Assembly (NCBI GenBank): GCA_026394765.1
Contig: JAPKXQ010000059.1
Coordinates: 1 to 32,541 of the forward strand
Source of the DNA: Methanomicrobiales archaeon
Lineage (GTDB): Archaea; Halobacteriota; Methanomicrobia; Methanomicrobiales; Methanospirillaceae
Length of the DNA stretch: 32,541 bases
Direction of reading: 5' to 3'
A program made the position numbers and the translations under genes. Each line of letters opens with the position of its first letter. Position 1 is the first letter of the stretch. Positions 8,591 through 18,145 of this stretch are shown piece by piece. Below the pieces are notes generated by a model. That model worked only from the letters and a program-made list of their open reading frames with translations. It made no database searches and had not been told where the DNA came from.

Positions 8591-9208
8591 ATGCCAATTA
8601 CTGCGAGTCAGGCAGATGCACTGCGCGAACTTGGGAATATCGGGGCTGCTCATGCGGCAACGACGCTCTCGACCATGCTGATGTCGAACATAGAGATGGA
8701 TGTGCCAGAGATCTCGCTTGTCGATATCTCCAGGATCCATGAGTATGTGGGTGACGACCTCGCAGCCCTCGTACTCTTCCAGGTCATGGGGGAGGTCACG
8801 AGCGGGGGCTACCTCCTCCTCTATATCCCGAAGAGATCGATAGTGCGCCTCACCAACGTGATGCTCGGGATGACAGACCCGGACAGGGACCTTACCGAGA
8901 TGGACCACAGTGCCCTTCTAGAGATCGGCAACATCATGGTCTCAGCATTTCTTGATGGGACTGCCGGGCTTCTTAATATCGTCATGCTTCCCTCACCTCC
9001 AAGCCTCGTGATAGATATGCCGCATGCGGCTATCGAGACGATCCTTGCCGCACAGGAGCACTCTGACATCAATGAGGTGGTCATCTTCAGGACGGAACTC
9101 AAGAGTGACGAGCATGCGATCTCCAGTAGCATCTTTCTCCTACCCAATGAACCGATGCTCAACGAGATCCTGAGTATGCTCGAAACACTGATCAGCCCAG
9201 GCAGCTAA
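8591..9208 (+). CDS. cheC: CheY-P phosphatase CheC
   Basis: CheC dephosphorylates CheY-P and binds CheD. The 205-aa protein carries both copies of the CheC active-site motif: E13/N16 in ELGNIGAAHAATTLSTML, and E111/N114 in LLEIGNIMVSAFLDGTAG. Both phosphatase centres therefore look intact. ATG 8591 lies 1 nt after the cheA stop and begins directly before the first motif. A longer in-frame start at 8561 would overlap cheA and adds no family-like residues, so 8591 is preferred. The next gene is its binding partner, cheD. Confidence 0.94.
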   Translation: MPITASQADALRELGNIGAAHAATTLSTMLMSNIEMDVPEISLVDISRIHEYVGDDLAALVLFQVMGEVTSGGYLLLYIPKRSIVRLTNVMLGMTDPDRDLTEMDHSALLEIGNIMVSAFLDGTAGLLNIVMLPSPPSLVIDMPHAAIETILAAQEHSDINEVVIFRTELKSDEHAISSSIFLLPNEPMLNEILSMLETLISPGS

Positions 9209-9226
9209 CAGGAACGCGACGAAATC

Positions 9227-9724
9227 ATGGATCTCCAGGGGGGTGAGGGAGAATCGCCGACAGTCATCGTGGGCATCGGAGAGTACTGCGTGGGAAATGG
9301 CGTGATGTCCTGCATTGGCCTTGGCTCCTGCATCGGCCTCATACTCCATAGCAGTGATCGTCAGGTGGGATCACTCGCCCATGTGATGCTCCCGGCCATA
9401 AACCCGGGAAAACAAGAGCGCCCAGGGAAGTATGCCGACACTGCAGTCCCCCTTCTTCTGAAAGAGATGATTGCAAAGGGATGCCGGAGGTCATCGATTG
9501 TGGTAAAGATCGCGGGCGGTGCTTCCATGTTCAAGAACTTTGCAGGTACACTCAATATCGGGGAGCGGAACGTCGAAGCGATCCGCGAGGTCTGCACCGG
9601 GCTGAACCTCTCAATTGTTGGGGACGACACAGGGGGAGTCGTCGGCAGGACGATCTTCTATTACCCAAAACAGCAGGGTAAGATCGTTGTGCGGCGGGGC
9701 GACGGCACAATTGTCGAGATCTGA
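9227..9724 (+). CDS. cheD: Chemoreceptor glutamine deamidase CheD, with Thr-to-Cys change near the active site
   Basis: CheD deamidates receptor glutamines and works with CheC in adaptation. The 165-aa product has the family core: nucleophile C35 in GLGSC, and general base H52 in GSLAHVMLP, 17 residues later as in characterised CheD. Further matching segments are KYADTAVPLLL, IAGGASMFKN and a C-terminal DDTGGVVGRTIFYYP region. In well-studied CheD a threonine precedes the nucleophile by six residues and is needed for activity; here that position is C29 (SCIGLGSC). Whether deamidase activity survives is open, but CheC binding could still be retained. This is the last gene of the che operon and converges on the decarboxylase gene. 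Confidence 0.93.
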   Translation: MDLQGGEGESPTVIVGIGEYCVGNGVMSCIGLGSCIGLILHSSDRQVGSLAHVMLPAINPGKQERPGKYADTAVPLLLKEMIAKGCRRSSIVVKIAGGASMFKNFAGTLNIGERNVEAIREVCTGLNLSIVGDDTGGVVGRTIFYYPKQQGKIVVRRGDGTIVEI

Positions 9725-9765
9725 AATGGGTGGTGCTCAAGAGAGATAAACGACTCTGCCCATCG

Positions 9766-10326
9766 TCACGTGATAAAGACTGCTGCCGCAATAGCAGTAG
9801 TCCAGAGTCCGGTCTTTTCCCCCTGGGCTGACTGGCAGATATGAGTCGTCTTAAAGATCTTCCCACTTGCTTTATAGATCTGCTCCCTCTCCTGCCACGC
9901 CTGGTTGGGGTCAAACTCTATTCCGAGGGTGGTGGCAAGCATCGTTGCCGCGAGATCTTCTGCATACTCCCCTGTTATCTGGCCCGTCTCCCCATAGGCA
10001 TGGTGTTCAGAGAGGTATCCGTAGTCTGTTGTGTCACTGGGAAGCGCAAGTCCTATTGCGGCTGATATCAACCGGTTCGGCTCGTTTGTGTCATTTTTTG
10101 CCATGACCACGTGGACGATCTCCCCAGCCTTAAGATGTCGCAGCCCCTCTTCAGGGGCTATCTGCCGGCAGTTCGGCGGGAAGATACTTGACACATAGAC
10201 AAGGTTGAACTTCTCGATACCGGCTTTCCGAAGCGCAAGCTCAAAGGAGGCGAGGCGATCCTTATGGATCCCCACCCCCCTGGTGAAGAAGATCCTTGTC
10301 GGGACAACCATACGTCTTTTTTGCAT
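9766..10326 (-). CDS. pdaD: Pyruvoyl-dependent arginine decarboxylase
   Basis: PdaD converts arginine to agmatine, the first step of archaeal polyamine synthesis, using a pyruvoyl group made by self-cleavage. The 186-aa product contains the cleavage context [14 protein letters not shown], with cleavage expected between S46 and S47 to leave the pyruvoyl-bearing alpha chain. It also shows the family segments [23 protein letters not shown] and [12 protein letters not shown], and a C-terminal ALW-like end ([12 protein letters not shown]). Length fits the family. M6 (MVVPTRIFF) is an alternative start 15 nt downstream of the one given. It is transcribed opposite to cheD, and 3' ends face each other across about 40 nt. 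Its substrate arginine is the end product of the carAB/argG pathway about 2 kb away. Confidence 0.9.
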   Translation of the reverse strand: MQKRRMVVPTRIFFTRGVGIHKDRLASFELALRKAGIEKFNLVYVSSIFPPNCRQIAPEEGLRHLKAGEIVHVVMAKNDTNEPNRLISAAIGLALPSDTTDYGYLSEHHAYGETGQITGEYAEDLAATMLATTLGIEFDPNQAWQEREQIYKASGKIFKTTHICQSAQGEKTGLWTTAIAAAVFIT

Positions 10327-10551
10327 TTTTTACTATTTTAACTGTTTCTTTCTGAAAAAAAACTGATATCTGCCGGACAATAACGAAGGACACAGGACAA
10401 AACCTCGGCCAACTGCCTCCCAGCACAGTCCACCTGGGATAAAGGTGAGCCCCCACAGGGCAGAACTTCATCCATCTGACCAATATTTACGATACCTGGT
10501 TCAAGGTGGTAGAGCTGAAGCCCCATCAGCACTCACACCATGGAGGACCCA
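10327..10551. other. Divergent intergenic region between pdaD and a secreted-protein gene
   Basis: This spacer must hold promoters for both neighbours. On the + strand AATATTTA at about 10481-10488 is a weak TATA candidate, about 65 nt before ATG 10552. On the minus strand the segment next to pdaD is A/T-rich (long A and T runs at 10328-10372) without one clear TATA box. Short ORFs crossing it show no protein-like features. Confidence 0.4.
10542..10546 (+). promoter_or_regulatory. Ribosome binding site that decides the 10552 start
   Basis: GGAGG at 10542-10546 lies 5 nt before ATG 10552. This favours ATG 10552 (MKFLLRVPILYL...) over the in-frame ATG 10540, which the site itself overlaps. Confidence 0.6.
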
Positions 10552-11373
10552 ATGAAGTTTTTATTAAGAGTTCCTATACTGTATCTTATCCTGATCCTGC
10601 TGCTCACTTGGGGGGGCAGCGTAATGGCAGACAATTTGCCCGGACAGACCCCTGAAACTCAGGGGATCACGACAACCACTGTTGTAGAGTGCGTCGGAAC
10701 CGTCACCAACAATGTGGACCTCGTCTGGACCACCAGTTCAGGCCCGATTGATAATATTCCCGCTATTGGCGGGTCTCAGGTTACAGTCGGGTACACAGAG
10801 AGCACGGTGGCAGTGGACGGCTTCATAAGGTATGTGAAGGACTTCAGCGTGGACACCGCAGACAAGACGGTCATCGGCAGCAACCTCAAGACGAACCGAC
10901 AGATCCAGTACATCTCTGCCGGAAACGGCGGGAGAATGACCTCGACAGAGACATTCCTCCTCGACAGCATGGGCACTTATACGCCCGGGGAAGATGCTAT
11001 GCTCTGTCCGTTCGGAGCGACAGACGGTGGGGGCGTGCCAGCGTTCTGTAACATCGTCACTGCGGGATCCTCACTTGATGTGGACCAGGTCTCGGTCGTG
11101 ACAGAAGGGTCTGTCCGTGCGATCACTGCGAATGCCGATACCCCGGCAGGCCTCACTTACAATATTAGGGCCCAGGGTATCCCGGCGCCAGATGGACTTG
11201 GGTATGCATCAGGGTCTATCAGTGCCTTCGTGAGAGCCCATATCCAGGAAGGCCGAGGAACCGGGACCGACAAGGCAGCTGACCTCCAGTACCAGGAAGT
11301 GACAACTGCAAACGGGATGATCTCCCTCTTTGAGAAGATCATCGCCTATCAGTCCGGTATGCGCCGCATCTGA
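10552..11373 (+). CDS. Secreted protein of unknown function
   Basis: I do not recognise a family. The 273-aa protein begins with a clear signal peptide: basic MKFLLR, a hydrophobic core ILYLILILLLTWGG, and a likely cleavage after SVMA. The mature part is beta-rich and Thr/Ser/Gly-rich with few charged runs and no C-terminal membrane helix, so it would be released or held by other surface proteins. It contains three cysteines (in VVECVGT, AMLCPFG and PAFCNIV). It ends with a short amphipathic segment (MISLFEKIIAYQSGM). The start at 10552 is fixed by GGAGG at 5-nt spacing. It is a single gene followed by a terminator-like hairpin. A surface-layer-associated or extracellular role is inference. 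Confidence 0.78.
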   Translation: MKFLLRVPILYLILILLLTWGGSVMADNLPGQTPETQGITTTTVVECVGTVTNNVDLVWTTSSGPIDNIPAIGGSQVTVGYTESTVAVDGFIRYVKDFSVDTADKTVIGSNLKTNRQIQYISAGNGGRMTSTETFLLDSMGTYTPGEDAMLCPFGATDGGGVPAFCNIVTAGSSLDVDQVSVVTEGSVRAITANADTPAGLTYNIRAQGIPAPDGLGYASGSISAFVRAHIQEGRGTGTDKAADLQYQEVTTANGMISLFEKIIAYQSGMRRI

Positions 11374-11399
11374 TGCGGTAACTACCTCATTCAACCAGA

Positions 11400-11427
11400 A
11401 AACGGGGTTTACCCCCTATTTTTTTAA
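11400..11427 (+). terminator. Hairpin plus T-tract terminator
   Basis: A short GGGGT/ACCCC-type hairpin (11404-11415) is followed by a run of seven T residues (11419-11425), 25-30 nt after the stop of the secreted-protein gene. This is a typical U-rich archaeal terminator position. Confidence 0.6.
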
Positions 11428-11484
11428 AAAAACCGTATGTAAGACCAAGTCAGTTGGGTGACGAGGTCTCTTGCAACATGAGGT

Positions 11485-11988
11485 CTATTCAGTTCGCCCC
11501 TTTAGCATGACCTCGATATCTTCCCGCAGGGCCTGGAGGTCCTCTTCATGCTCAACCTCCTGCTGGAGGATGCCAAGGACGATGTTGTAGGTCACCGGGT
11601 CACCATCCCTGGTGAGGGCGAGGAGGGTGTTGTAGGATGTGATGGCGCACTGCTCACCTAAAATATTCTGATCAAGGACATTGAGGACGAACGGGTCGTC
11701 TGGAGCTGCATACCCGCAGTTCGAGAGCGAGTACCACTCTTGAGGCTTCGTCACCGGTACCCCGCCCAACTGGATTATCCGTGTCGCGAGCAGGGTTGCA
11801 TGGGCGAGTTCATCGGTCGCATGCTGAATGAGCTCCTGAATGGCGGCTTCCTTATTAGGTCCCCTCACCACCTTTGCGCCCACCCAGTACTGGTAGTACG
11901 CAAGCCATTCATCACTATAGGCACGCCTGAGTAGGTCGACGAGGCGTTCCACATCCATGCTGACAATGGTTCTTCCCTTCGTTCCCAT
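11485..11988 (-). CDS. Ferritin-like di-iron protein
   Basis: This is a four-helix-bundle protein of the ferritin/Dps-like group, 167 aa. The di-iron ligands are visible in the expected order: E27 (SDEWLAYYQYW), E60-x-x-H63 (DELAHA), E112 (ILGEQCAI) and E144-x-x-H147 (QQEVEHEEDL). It probably stores or oxidises iron, or protects against peroxide, in the cytoplasm; the exact subfamily cannot be fixed from sequence alone. Such proteins are common in anaerobic archaea as oxidative-stress proteins. The start is supported by GGTGA about 7 nt upstream on the minus strand and a TATA box at 12027-12037. It diverges from carA across a 192-nt spacer. Confidence 0.85.
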   Translation of the reverse strand: MGTKGRTIVSMDVERLVDLLRRAYSDEWLAYYQYWVGAKVVRGPNKEAAIQELIQHATDELAHATLLATRIIQLGGVPVTKPQEWYSLSNCGYAAPDDPFVLNVLDQNILGEQCAITSYNTLLALTRDGDPVTYNIVLGILQQEVEHEEDLQALREDIEVMLKGRTE

Positions 11989-12026
11989 AGGTAATTCACC
12001 GTTTACTACTGTGAGAGAGTGCGCTC

Positions 12027-12037
12027 AATAGATAAAT
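12027..12037 (-). promoter_or_regulatory. TATA box of the ferritin-like gene
   Basis: On the minus strand this reads ATTTATCTATT, about 40-50 nt before the start codon at 11988. Initiation about 25 nt downstream would give a leader of roughly 20 nt containing the GGTGA ribosome binding site. Confidence 0.5.
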
Positions 12038-12050
12038 CTCTCTTGCCCGT

Positions 12051-12144
12051 AATTTGGGGGAGGGAATGTCCAGTACGGCACCCTGTAGACGATCGCGCTG
12101 CAAATATGGGCGTATTCTCCCCAATTTTTCTCGCTTCTCCCCCA
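12051..12144 (+). promoter_or_regulatory. Inverted repeats in the carA leader region
   Basis: AATTTGGGGGAG at 12051-12062 can pair with CTCCCCAATTTTT at 12117-12129, which ends in a T-tract, or alternatively with CTCCCCCA at 12137-12144. The two options are mutually exclusive and both lie just upstream of carA (ATG 12181). The arrangement could be a regulatory leader or two operator half-sites, or chance G/C runs. Nothing else in the spacer is recognisable apart from a weak TATA-like AAATATG near 12100. Confidence 0.3.
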
Positions 12145-12180
12145 CGTTGATAATGTTGCAGGACAAACGGATGTAGAATC

Positions 12181-13236
12181 ATGAAGGCGGTGCTTGGACT
12201 CGAGGACGGTAGTTACGTCCATGGAGAGGGGTTTGGGGCAGAGGGAGTTGCCAAGGGAGAACTGGTCTTCTCTACCCAGATGACGGGCTACATGGAGGCG
12301 CTCTCTGACCCCAGCTACCACGGCCAGATCCTGATGTTCACCTTTCCAACCATTGGCATCTACGGGGTGGACCTTGACAACCTTCAGAGCAGCAGGGTCT
12401 GGGCGACCGCCTGTGTCACCCGGTCCCTGCAGGAAGGCCCAAGGCAAGGCCTTTCGCTCATGAAGTATTATGAGGATCAGGGCCTGTCAGGACTGACTGG
12501 GGTCGATACCCGTATGCTCACCATCAAGACACGGGTAGAAGGGACACTTCGTGCCGCGCTCATTGTGGGATCAGATGATGCTGCGCAGGCTATCGAGGCC
12601 GCAAAGAGCCAGCCCGCACTCTCTGACCGGGACCTGATCGAAGATGTCACCTGCCCTGCACCTTACCGTATCCCAGGGACAGGGAAGCGGGTCGCAGTCA
12701 TCGACCTTGGGATGAAACAGGCGATGATCAGGAGTCTTGTCCAGAGAAACGCAGACCTGCATATATACCCGGCTGGATCGAGTGCTGATGAGGTTACCGC
12801 CTGCCGACCTGACGCTGTCTTTATAACCAATGGTCCTGGGGACCCGGAGCGGGCGAGGGGAGCCATCCGCACGGTGAAAGGTCTCATCGGCCAGGTCCCG
12901 ATCTTTGGGATCTGCATGGGCATCCAGATCTGCGGCCTCGCCCTCGGGGGCAGGACGTACAAACTCAAGTTCGGCCACCGGGGGTCCAACCAGCCGGTCC
13001 GCTACAAAGACGGCTCAATCTTCATCACCACCCAGAACCACGGATATGCTGTGGAGGCAGGTTCGCTCCCTGAGGGGTGCAGCGTCTCCTATACCAATGT
13101 AAATGATGGAACTCTCGAAGGTTTTGAGGAGAGAGACCTCGATATACACTGCGTCCAGTTCCACCCTGAGGCACATGGAGGGCCCAGGGACACCGAAGTA
13201 CACTTCTTTGACGCGATGTTCCAGGTGATCGCCTGA
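12181..13236 (+). CDS. carA: Carbamoyl-phosphate synthase small (glutaminase) subunit
   Basis: CarA hydrolyses glutamine and channels ammonia to CarB for carbamoyl phosphate synthesis, feeding pyrimidines and arginine. The 351-aa protein has the N-terminal CPSase small-chain domain (GYMEALSDPSYHGQIL, GVDTR near 107-111) and a class I glutamine amidotransferase domain. Its nucleophile is C245 (IFGICMGIQI), with H328 and E330 (QFHPEAHGGP), preceded by the NGPGDP loop (217-222). Length is normal. The stop TGA overlaps the carB start by one base (13234-13238), so translation is probably coupled. The closest upstream sequence contains inverted repeats that may matter for regulation. Confidence 0.97.
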   Translation: MKAVLGLEDGSYVHGEGFGAEGVAKGELVFSTQMTGYMEALSDPSYHGQILMFTFPTIGIYGVDLDNLQSSRVWATACVTRSLQEGPRQGLSLMKYYEDQGLSGLTGVDTRMLTIKTRVEGTLRAALIVGSDDAAQAIEAAKSQPALSDRDLIEDVTCPAPYRIPGTGKRVAVIDLGMKQAMIRSLVQRNADLHIYPAGSSADEVTACRPDAVFITNGPGDPERARGAIRTVKGLIGQVPIFGICMGIQICGLALGGRTYKLKFGHRGSNQPVRYKDGSIFITTQNHGYAVEAGSLPEGCSVSYTNVNDGTLEGFEERDLDIHCVQFHPEAHGGPRDTEVHFFDAMFQVIA

Positions 13237-16200
13237 TGCCCCGCCTTGCCCACATAAAAAAAGTGATCCTCATTGGGTCAGGACCGATCCAGATCGGCCA
13301 GGCAGCAGAGTTCGATTTCTCAGGTTCCCAGGCATGTCGGGCGCTCCGCGAGGAGGGAGTGAAGGTGGTCCTGGTCAACTCCAACCCTGCCACGATTCAG
13401 ACCGACCCCGGGATGGCTGACGTAACCTATATCGAGCCGCTCAGGGCCGAAATTATTGCCAAGATCATCGAGAAAGAGCGGCCTGACGGCATCCTTTCAG
13501 GAATGGGGGGGCAAACTGGCCTTAACCTCACAGCCGAACTCGCCGAGATGGGAGCTCTTGCAGGAGTAGAGATCCTTGGCACCCCACTCGAGGCCATCTA
13601 CCGCGGGGAGGACAGGGAGAAGTTCCGTGACCTGATGAACGAGATCAAGGAGCCTGTTCCGACGAGCATGATCCTAACCTCGGTGAGCCAGGTCGGAGAA
13701 GCCCTCGCCAAAGTGGGGCTTCCCGCAATTGTAAGGCCCGCCTACACCCTGGGGGGCGCAGGTGGAGGTATCGCGACTACCAGAGATGAGCTCTCGCGGA
13801 TTGTTGAGATCGGCCTGACCCGCTCGAGGATCCACCAGGTGCTCGTCGAGGAGAGCGTGCTTGGGTGGAAAGAGATCGAGTTTGAGGTGATGCGCGACGC
13901 GTCAGACACCTGCATCATTGTCTGCGGGATGGAGAACGTCGACCCCATGGGGATCCACACCGGGGAGAGTGTCGTGGTCGCACCGATCTTAACACTCAGG
14001 GACGACGAGTTCCAGACTCTTCGAACCGCAGCTATCCGGATCATCAGGGCTTTGAATGTCCAGGGCGGTTGTAATATCCAGTTCGCGTACTGGGAAGGGG
14101 ACTACCGTGTCATCGAGGTGAACCCCAGGGTCTCGCGCTCTTCTGCACTAGCTTCCAAGGCCACCGGCTACCCCATCGCCAGGGTCGCGGCAAAGATCGC
14201 AATCGGCCTTCGTCTGGACGAGATAACAAACAGTGTCACAGGTTGTACTCCCTCCTCGTTTGAACCATCTATCGACTATGTCGTGGTGAAGGTCCCCAGG
14301 TGGCCGTTTGATAAGTTCAGCCACGCTGATCGGACTCTCACCACATCGATGAAGAGCACCGGCGAAGTGATGGCAATAGGAAGGACCCTAGAAGAGGGGT
14401 TCAAGAAGGCCTTGCGGTCTCTGGATACCGATATCATCAGCCATACGAACCATGGTGAGATCAGGATGATCCTCTCACGCCCAACTGACGAACGGTTCCC
14501 CTGCCTATTTGACGCATTCAGGCAGAACTTCTCACTCGATGAGGTCGTTTCACTGACCAGGATCACCCCCTACTTCCTTGAAATAATTCGCAGTATCGTC
14601 AGAATGGAATCCTGCCTCTCCACCTCGCCAAGTGAAGATAACATTAAGGCTGCACGGGAGATGGGCTTCTCGTGCGAGGAGATAACTGCCCTCACCGGAA
14701 AGTCGCTCTCTGACGTCATGGCGCTTACGGGTCTCCCGGCATACAAGATGGTTGACACCTGCGCCGCAGAGTTTCCTGCAAAGACCCCGTACTTCTACTC
14801 CACTACTGCAGAGCAGTGCGAGGTCATCCCGACAGATAACCGGAAGGTCCTGATCCTCGGTTCAGGGCCGATCCGCATCGGGCAGGGGATCGAGTTCGAC
14901 TACTGCACGGTCCATGCGGTGCAGGCACTCAGGGACGAGGGGGTCGAGGTCCATATCGTGAACAACAACCCCGAGACCGTCTCTACCGACTTCGACACAT
15001 CAGACCGCCTCTTTTTTGAGCCGATGCAACTCGAGGACATAATGAACATCCTTGAAAAAGATCATTATGCGGGGGTGATGGTCCAGTTTGGCGGGCAAAA
15101 CGCTGTCAATCTTGCGATCCCGATCCATGCGGAACTGATGCGGAGGGGACTAAACACACGTATCATAGGGACCAGCCCTGATGCGATGGACGTTGCAGAG
15201 GACCGGGACCGCTTCAGCGAACTCCTTACCAGGCTCAAGATCCCAAGCCCGCCGAACAGCTCGGCGACGTCATTTGAGGAGGCGCGGGAGAAGGCTGATG
15301 TGATCGGGTATCCTGTCCTTGTACGGCCTTCGTATGTCCTTGGAGGACGGGCGATGGAGATCGTTCATGATGAGACCGAACTTGCTACGTACATGAAAGA
15401 GGCGGTCAGAGTGAGTAGGTCCCACCCGGTTCTTATCGACTCGTTCCTCCAGAATGCCATCGAACTCGATGTGGATGCAGTGTGCGATGGTGAAGAAGTC
15501 CTGATAGGGGGGGTGATGGAGCATATCGAAGCGGCCGGTATCCACTCAGGCGACTCTGCGTGCGTCATTCCCACACAGTCCCTCTCTGACGCTATAGTTG
15601 CCACGGTCAAGGACTACACGACCCGGATCGCACTCACACTTGGGGTCGTAGGTCTGGTCAACATCCAGCTCGCAGTCAAGGATGGGGTGGTATACGTCCT
15701 AGAAGCCAACCCCCGTGCGAGTCGTACTGTCCCATTCGTCTCAAAAGCCACAGGTATTCCACTTGCCAAGGTGGCAGCAAAGGTGATGGTAGGGAGAAAA
15801 CTGCGTGACCTAGGGGTGACCGAGCGGGAGATCAGGCATGTAGCAGTTAAAGAGGTCCTCCTCCCCTTCAACAAGCTGCCCGGGGTCGACACCGTGCTGG
15901 GGCCTGAGATGAAGAGCACTGGAGAGGTGATGGGGATCGACTACGACTTCGGGAGGGCCTACTACAAGGCGTCTATCTCGGCTGATAACGAGATCCCAAC
16001 TGAGGGAAAGGTGTTTGTCTCGGTAAACGCCGACCAGCGCGAGGAGATGGGGGTTATCGCACGTAAGATGCGGGACCTCGGTCTCACCATCTACGGGACA
16101 GAAGGAACTGTGGATTATTTCACCCAGGTGGGGGTGGAGGCACACCTCATCCGCAAGGTTCAGGAAGGGTCCCCCAATGTGATCGACCTCCTGAGACGGG

Positions 16201-16406
16201 GCGAGATCAGCCTCATTATCAATACCCCGGCAGGGCGCCAGTCACGCCAGGACCACTACCAGATCATGCGGGCGGCAGTCGACTATGGCGTCCCCTACAT
16301 CACCACGGTTCAGGCGGCAAGGGCGGCCGCTGAAGCGATAGCAGCGATTAAGAATGAGGAGATCACCATCGAGCCTATCAGCCACTACATCGGAGAGCAG
16401 CCATGA
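13236..16406 (+). CDS. carB: Carbamoyl-phosphate synthase large subunit
   Basis: CarB makes carbamoyl phosphate from bicarbonate, ammonia and two ATP. The 1056-aa protein is full length and unsplit, unlike in some methanogens where carB is in two pieces. It has two homologous halves, each with a nucleotide-binding start ([16 protein letters not shown] near 10, [17 protein letters not shown] near 540), an ATP-grasp domain ([12 protein letters not shown] and [12 protein letters not shown]) and the EVNPR / EANPR metal-binding segments. An oligomerization domain lies between about 400 and 540. The C-terminal 120 residues form the MGS-like regulatory domain ([33 protein letters not shown]). Its last codons overlap the argG start (ATGA at 16403-16406). 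Confidence 0.98.
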   Translation: MPRLAHIKKVILIGSGPIQIGQAAEFDFSGSQACRALREEGVKVVLVNSNPATIQTDPGMADVTYIEPLRAEIIAKIIEKERPDGILSGMGGQTGLNLTAELAEMGALAGVEILGTPLEAIYRGEDREKFRDLMNEIKEPVPTSMILTSVSQVGEALAKVGLPAIVRPAYTLGGAGGGIATTRDELSRIVEIGLTRSRIHQVLVEESVLGWKEIEFEVMRDASDTCIIVCGMENVDPMGIHTGESVVVAPILTLRDDEFQTLRTAAIRIIRALNVQGGCNIQFAYWEGDYRVIEVNPRVSRSSALASKATGYPIARVAAKIAIGLRLDEITNSVTGCTPSSFEPSIDYVVVKVPRWPFDKFSHADRTLTTSMKSTGEVMAIGRTLEEGFKKALRSLDTDIISHTNHGEIRMILSRPTDERFPCLFDAFRQNFSLDEVVSLTRITPYFLEIIRSIVRMESCLSTSPSEDNIKAAREMGFSCEEITALTGKSLSDVMALTGLPAYKMVDTCAAEFPAKTPYFYSTTAEQCEVIPTDNRKVLILGSGPIRIGQGIEFDYCTVHAVQALRDEGVEVHIVNNNPETVSTDFDTSDRLFFEPMQLEDIMNILEKDHYAGVMVQFGGQNAVNLAIPIHAELMRRGLNTRIIGTSPDAMDVAEDRDRFSELLTRLKIPSPPNSSATSFEEAREKADVIGYPVLVRPSYVLGGRAMEIVHDETELATYMKEAVRVSRSHPVLIDSFLQNAIELDVDAVCDGEEVLIGGVMEHIEAAGIHSGDSACVIPTQSLSDAIVATVKDYTTRIALTLGVVGLVNIQLAVKDGVVYVLEANPRASRTVPFVSKATGIPLAKVAAKVMVGRKLRDLGVTEREIRHVAVKEVLLPFNKLPGVDTVLGPEMKSTGEVMGIDYDFGRAYYKASISADNEIPTEGKVFVSVNADQREEMGVIARKMRDLGLTIYGTEGTVDYFTQVGVEAHLIRKVQEGSPNVIDLLRRGEISLIINTPAGRQSRQDHYQIMRAAVDYGVPYITTVQAARAAAEAIAAIKNEEITIEPISHYIGEQP

Positions 16407-17602
16407 AGAAGCAGGAGGGCACTGTCGTCCTTGCGTACTCCGGGGGCCTCGACACCTCGATATGTATCCCCCTGCTCAAGGAGAAGTACGGGTTCTCCCG
16501 AGTGGTGACAGTGGTTGTCCACGTGGGACAGCGAGAAGGCGAGATCGCATCAGCAAATGAGAGGGGAAGACTCCTCGCTGACCGCCACTATAGTATCGAC
16601 GCCCGCGAAACATTTGCAAACGACTTTGTCTTCCCTGCGATCCGGGCAAATGGCTCCTATGAGGGGTACCCGATGGGGACTTCGCTCGCCCGCCCCTTGA
16701 TCGCCGGAGAGGTGGTCAAAGTCGCAGCAAAGGAGGGCGCCTCTGCGATCGCACATGGATGCACTGGGAAAGGAAACGATCAGCTCAGGTTCGACTTCAT
16801 CATCCGCGCTGAGGGTTACGAGGTCATCGCCCCGATACGTGAGTTGAACCTGACAAGGGAGTGGGAGATCGATTACGCAGCCGACCGTGGCATCCAGGTC
16901 CCGGTCATCAAAGAACGGCCATGGAGCATGGACGAGAACTGCTGGAGCCGCAGTATCGAGGGGGGTGCCCTTGAGGACCCTGCGTTTCACCCGCCAGAAG
17001 AGATCTACGAGTGGACACTCTCCCCGCAGGACGCACCTGATGCGCCTGAAGATATCACCATCGGATTTTTAAAAGGCGTCCCCATATCCCTTGACGGGAA
17101 GGAGATGGGGGGATATGACCTCATCCAGGCCCTTAATACCCTGGCCGGGAAACATGGGATCGGGAGGAACGACATGATCGAGGACCGGATCCTCGGTCTT
17201 AAAGCCAGGGAGAACTATGAGCACCCAGCCGCAACAGTGCTCCTTGCCGCGCATCATGACCTCGAGCGCCTGGTCCTCACCCGGAATGAGCTCTCATTTA
17301 AGCAGATCGTGGATGAGCGATGGTCAGAGCTTGCCTATATGGGCCTGGTCCATGAACCCCTCTTTCACGCATTAAACGCCTTTATTAATACCACGCAGGA
17401 GCGGGTGAATGGCGTTGTGGACTGCCGCCTCTACAAAGGATCGGTCACTATACTGGGGAGGCACTCTCCAGACGCGATCTACTCAGATGAGCTCGTATCA
17501 TTCGATACAACAGTCCTTGACCAGTGCCACGCTATCGGGGTCTCCCACTACTACGGTCTCCAGGCCAGGCTCGTGCAGCAGAAGAAGATGAAACCCTCAT
17601 GA
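16403..17602 (+). CDS. argG: Argininosuccinate synthase
   Basis: ArgG condenses citrulline and aspartate with ATP to argininosuccinate, the penultimate step of arginine synthesis. The 399-aa protein has the ATP-binding P-loop AYSGGLDTS (11-19), the substrate-binding [11 protein letters not shown], the [13 protein letters not shown] signature, and the conserved [15 protein letters not shown] and [18 protein letters not shown] segments. Length is standard. Its start overlaps the carB stop, so carA, carB and argG form one translationally coupled unit linking carbamoyl phosphate to arginine. argF and argH are not in the window. The stop codon is embedded in a perfect 7-bp inverted repeat that looks like a terminator. 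Confidence 0.97.
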   Translation: MKKQEGTVVLAYSGGLDTSICIPLLKEKYGFSRVVTVVVHVGQREGEIASANERGRLLADRHYSIDARETFANDFVFPAIRANGSYEGYPMGTSLARPLIAGEVVKVAAKEGASAIAHGCTGKGNDQLRFDFIIRAEGYEVIAPIRELNLTREWEIDYAADRGIQVPVIKERPWSMDENCWSRSIEGGALEDPAFHPPEEIYEWTLSPQDAPDAPEDITIGFLKGVPISLDGKEMGGYDLIQALNTLAGKHGIGRNDMIEDRILGLKARENYEHPAATVLLAAHHDLERLVLTRNELSFKQIVDERWSELAYMGLVHEPLFHALNAFINTTQERVNGVVDCRLYKGSVTILGRHSPDAIYSDELVSFDTTVLDQCHAIGVSHYYGLQARLVQQKKMKPS

Positions 17603-17645
17603 GGCTTTCCCTCATGCATCACCCATTAAAGTCTAAAATTTTGCC
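17598..17645 (+). terminator. Terminator-like hairpin at the argG stop
   Basis: CATGAGG (17598-17604) and CCTCATG (17610-17616) form a perfect 7-bp stem with a 5-nt loop. The argG stop codon TGA (17600-17602) lies inside the stem. An A/T-rich stretch ending AAAATTTT follows at 17634-17641. Confidence 0.45.
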
Positions 17646-17679
17646 ACTGATTTGGATTCTAGCCCGAAATTCACGGTAA

Positions 17680-17722
17680 AACTAAAAAGGGGTGAAAGAC
17701 CCGGGCTGACCCGGCCCCACCC
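17680..17722 (-). terminator. Terminator-like hairpin for the PPOX gene
   Basis: CCGGG-CTGA-CCCGG forms a 5-bp stem extended by flanking G/C pairs. On the minus strand it is followed by a short T-tract (A-run at about 17685-17689 on the + strand). It lies about 20-60 nt beyond the stop of the minus-strand flavin-protein gene and faces the argG terminator. Confidence 0.4.
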
Positions 17723-17740
17723 CGGCGCAGGTTCAACCGC

Positions 17741-18145
17741 TCATGTGATCTTCTTACCAGCATTGGGGCCGGGGTTACAGATAAAGACCTCACTAATATG
17801 TACCACGAGGAGTGACTTTGCAGGGAGGTCGGGTTTCTTGGCATGGACCATCGCCTTCATCTTCTCAAATTCAGGCCCTGCGGTCTTTATTTCAACCGCG
17901 CCTTTGATCTGAAAGCACTGCTTTGTCTCGGCATCGTAGATGAAGAGCGCGAGAGTCGGGTTCTCCTTCACGTTCGCAAGCGTCTTTTGCATGAAGTTGT
18001 CCGCGAGCCAGAGGGTGTCGTCTCCGACCAGCTGGACAAACGCAATCGGCACCACATTGGGAACGCCCGCAATAGACGCTGTCGCTACAGGGAAGAGCTT
18101 CACCTTGGCAAAGGTCTCCTTCATTTCAGGGGTGAGACTGACCAT
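17741..18145 (-). CDS. PPOX-class flavin-binding protein
   Basis: This is a split-beta-barrel protein of the pyridoxamine 5'-phosphate oxidase-like group, 134 aa. Typical features are the opening helix and first strand (MKETFAKVKLFPVATASIAGVPNV), the LWLADNFMQKTLANVKENP segment that contacts FMN, and strands such as CFQIKGAVEIK. Small archaeal members of this group bind FMN, F420 or heme, and the cofactor cannot be told from the sequence. A role as an oxidoreductase or cofactor carrier is likely; a true pyridoxine biosynthesis role is not implied. It is a single gene, convergent with argG and divergent from aglB. Confidence 0.82.
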   Translation of the reverse strand: MVSLTPEMKETFAKVKLFPVATASIAGVPNVVPIAFVQLVGDDTLWLADNFMQKTLANVKENPTLALFIYDAETKQCFQIKGAVEIKTAGPEFEKMKAMVHAKKPDLPAKSLLVVHISEVFICNPGPNAGKKIT

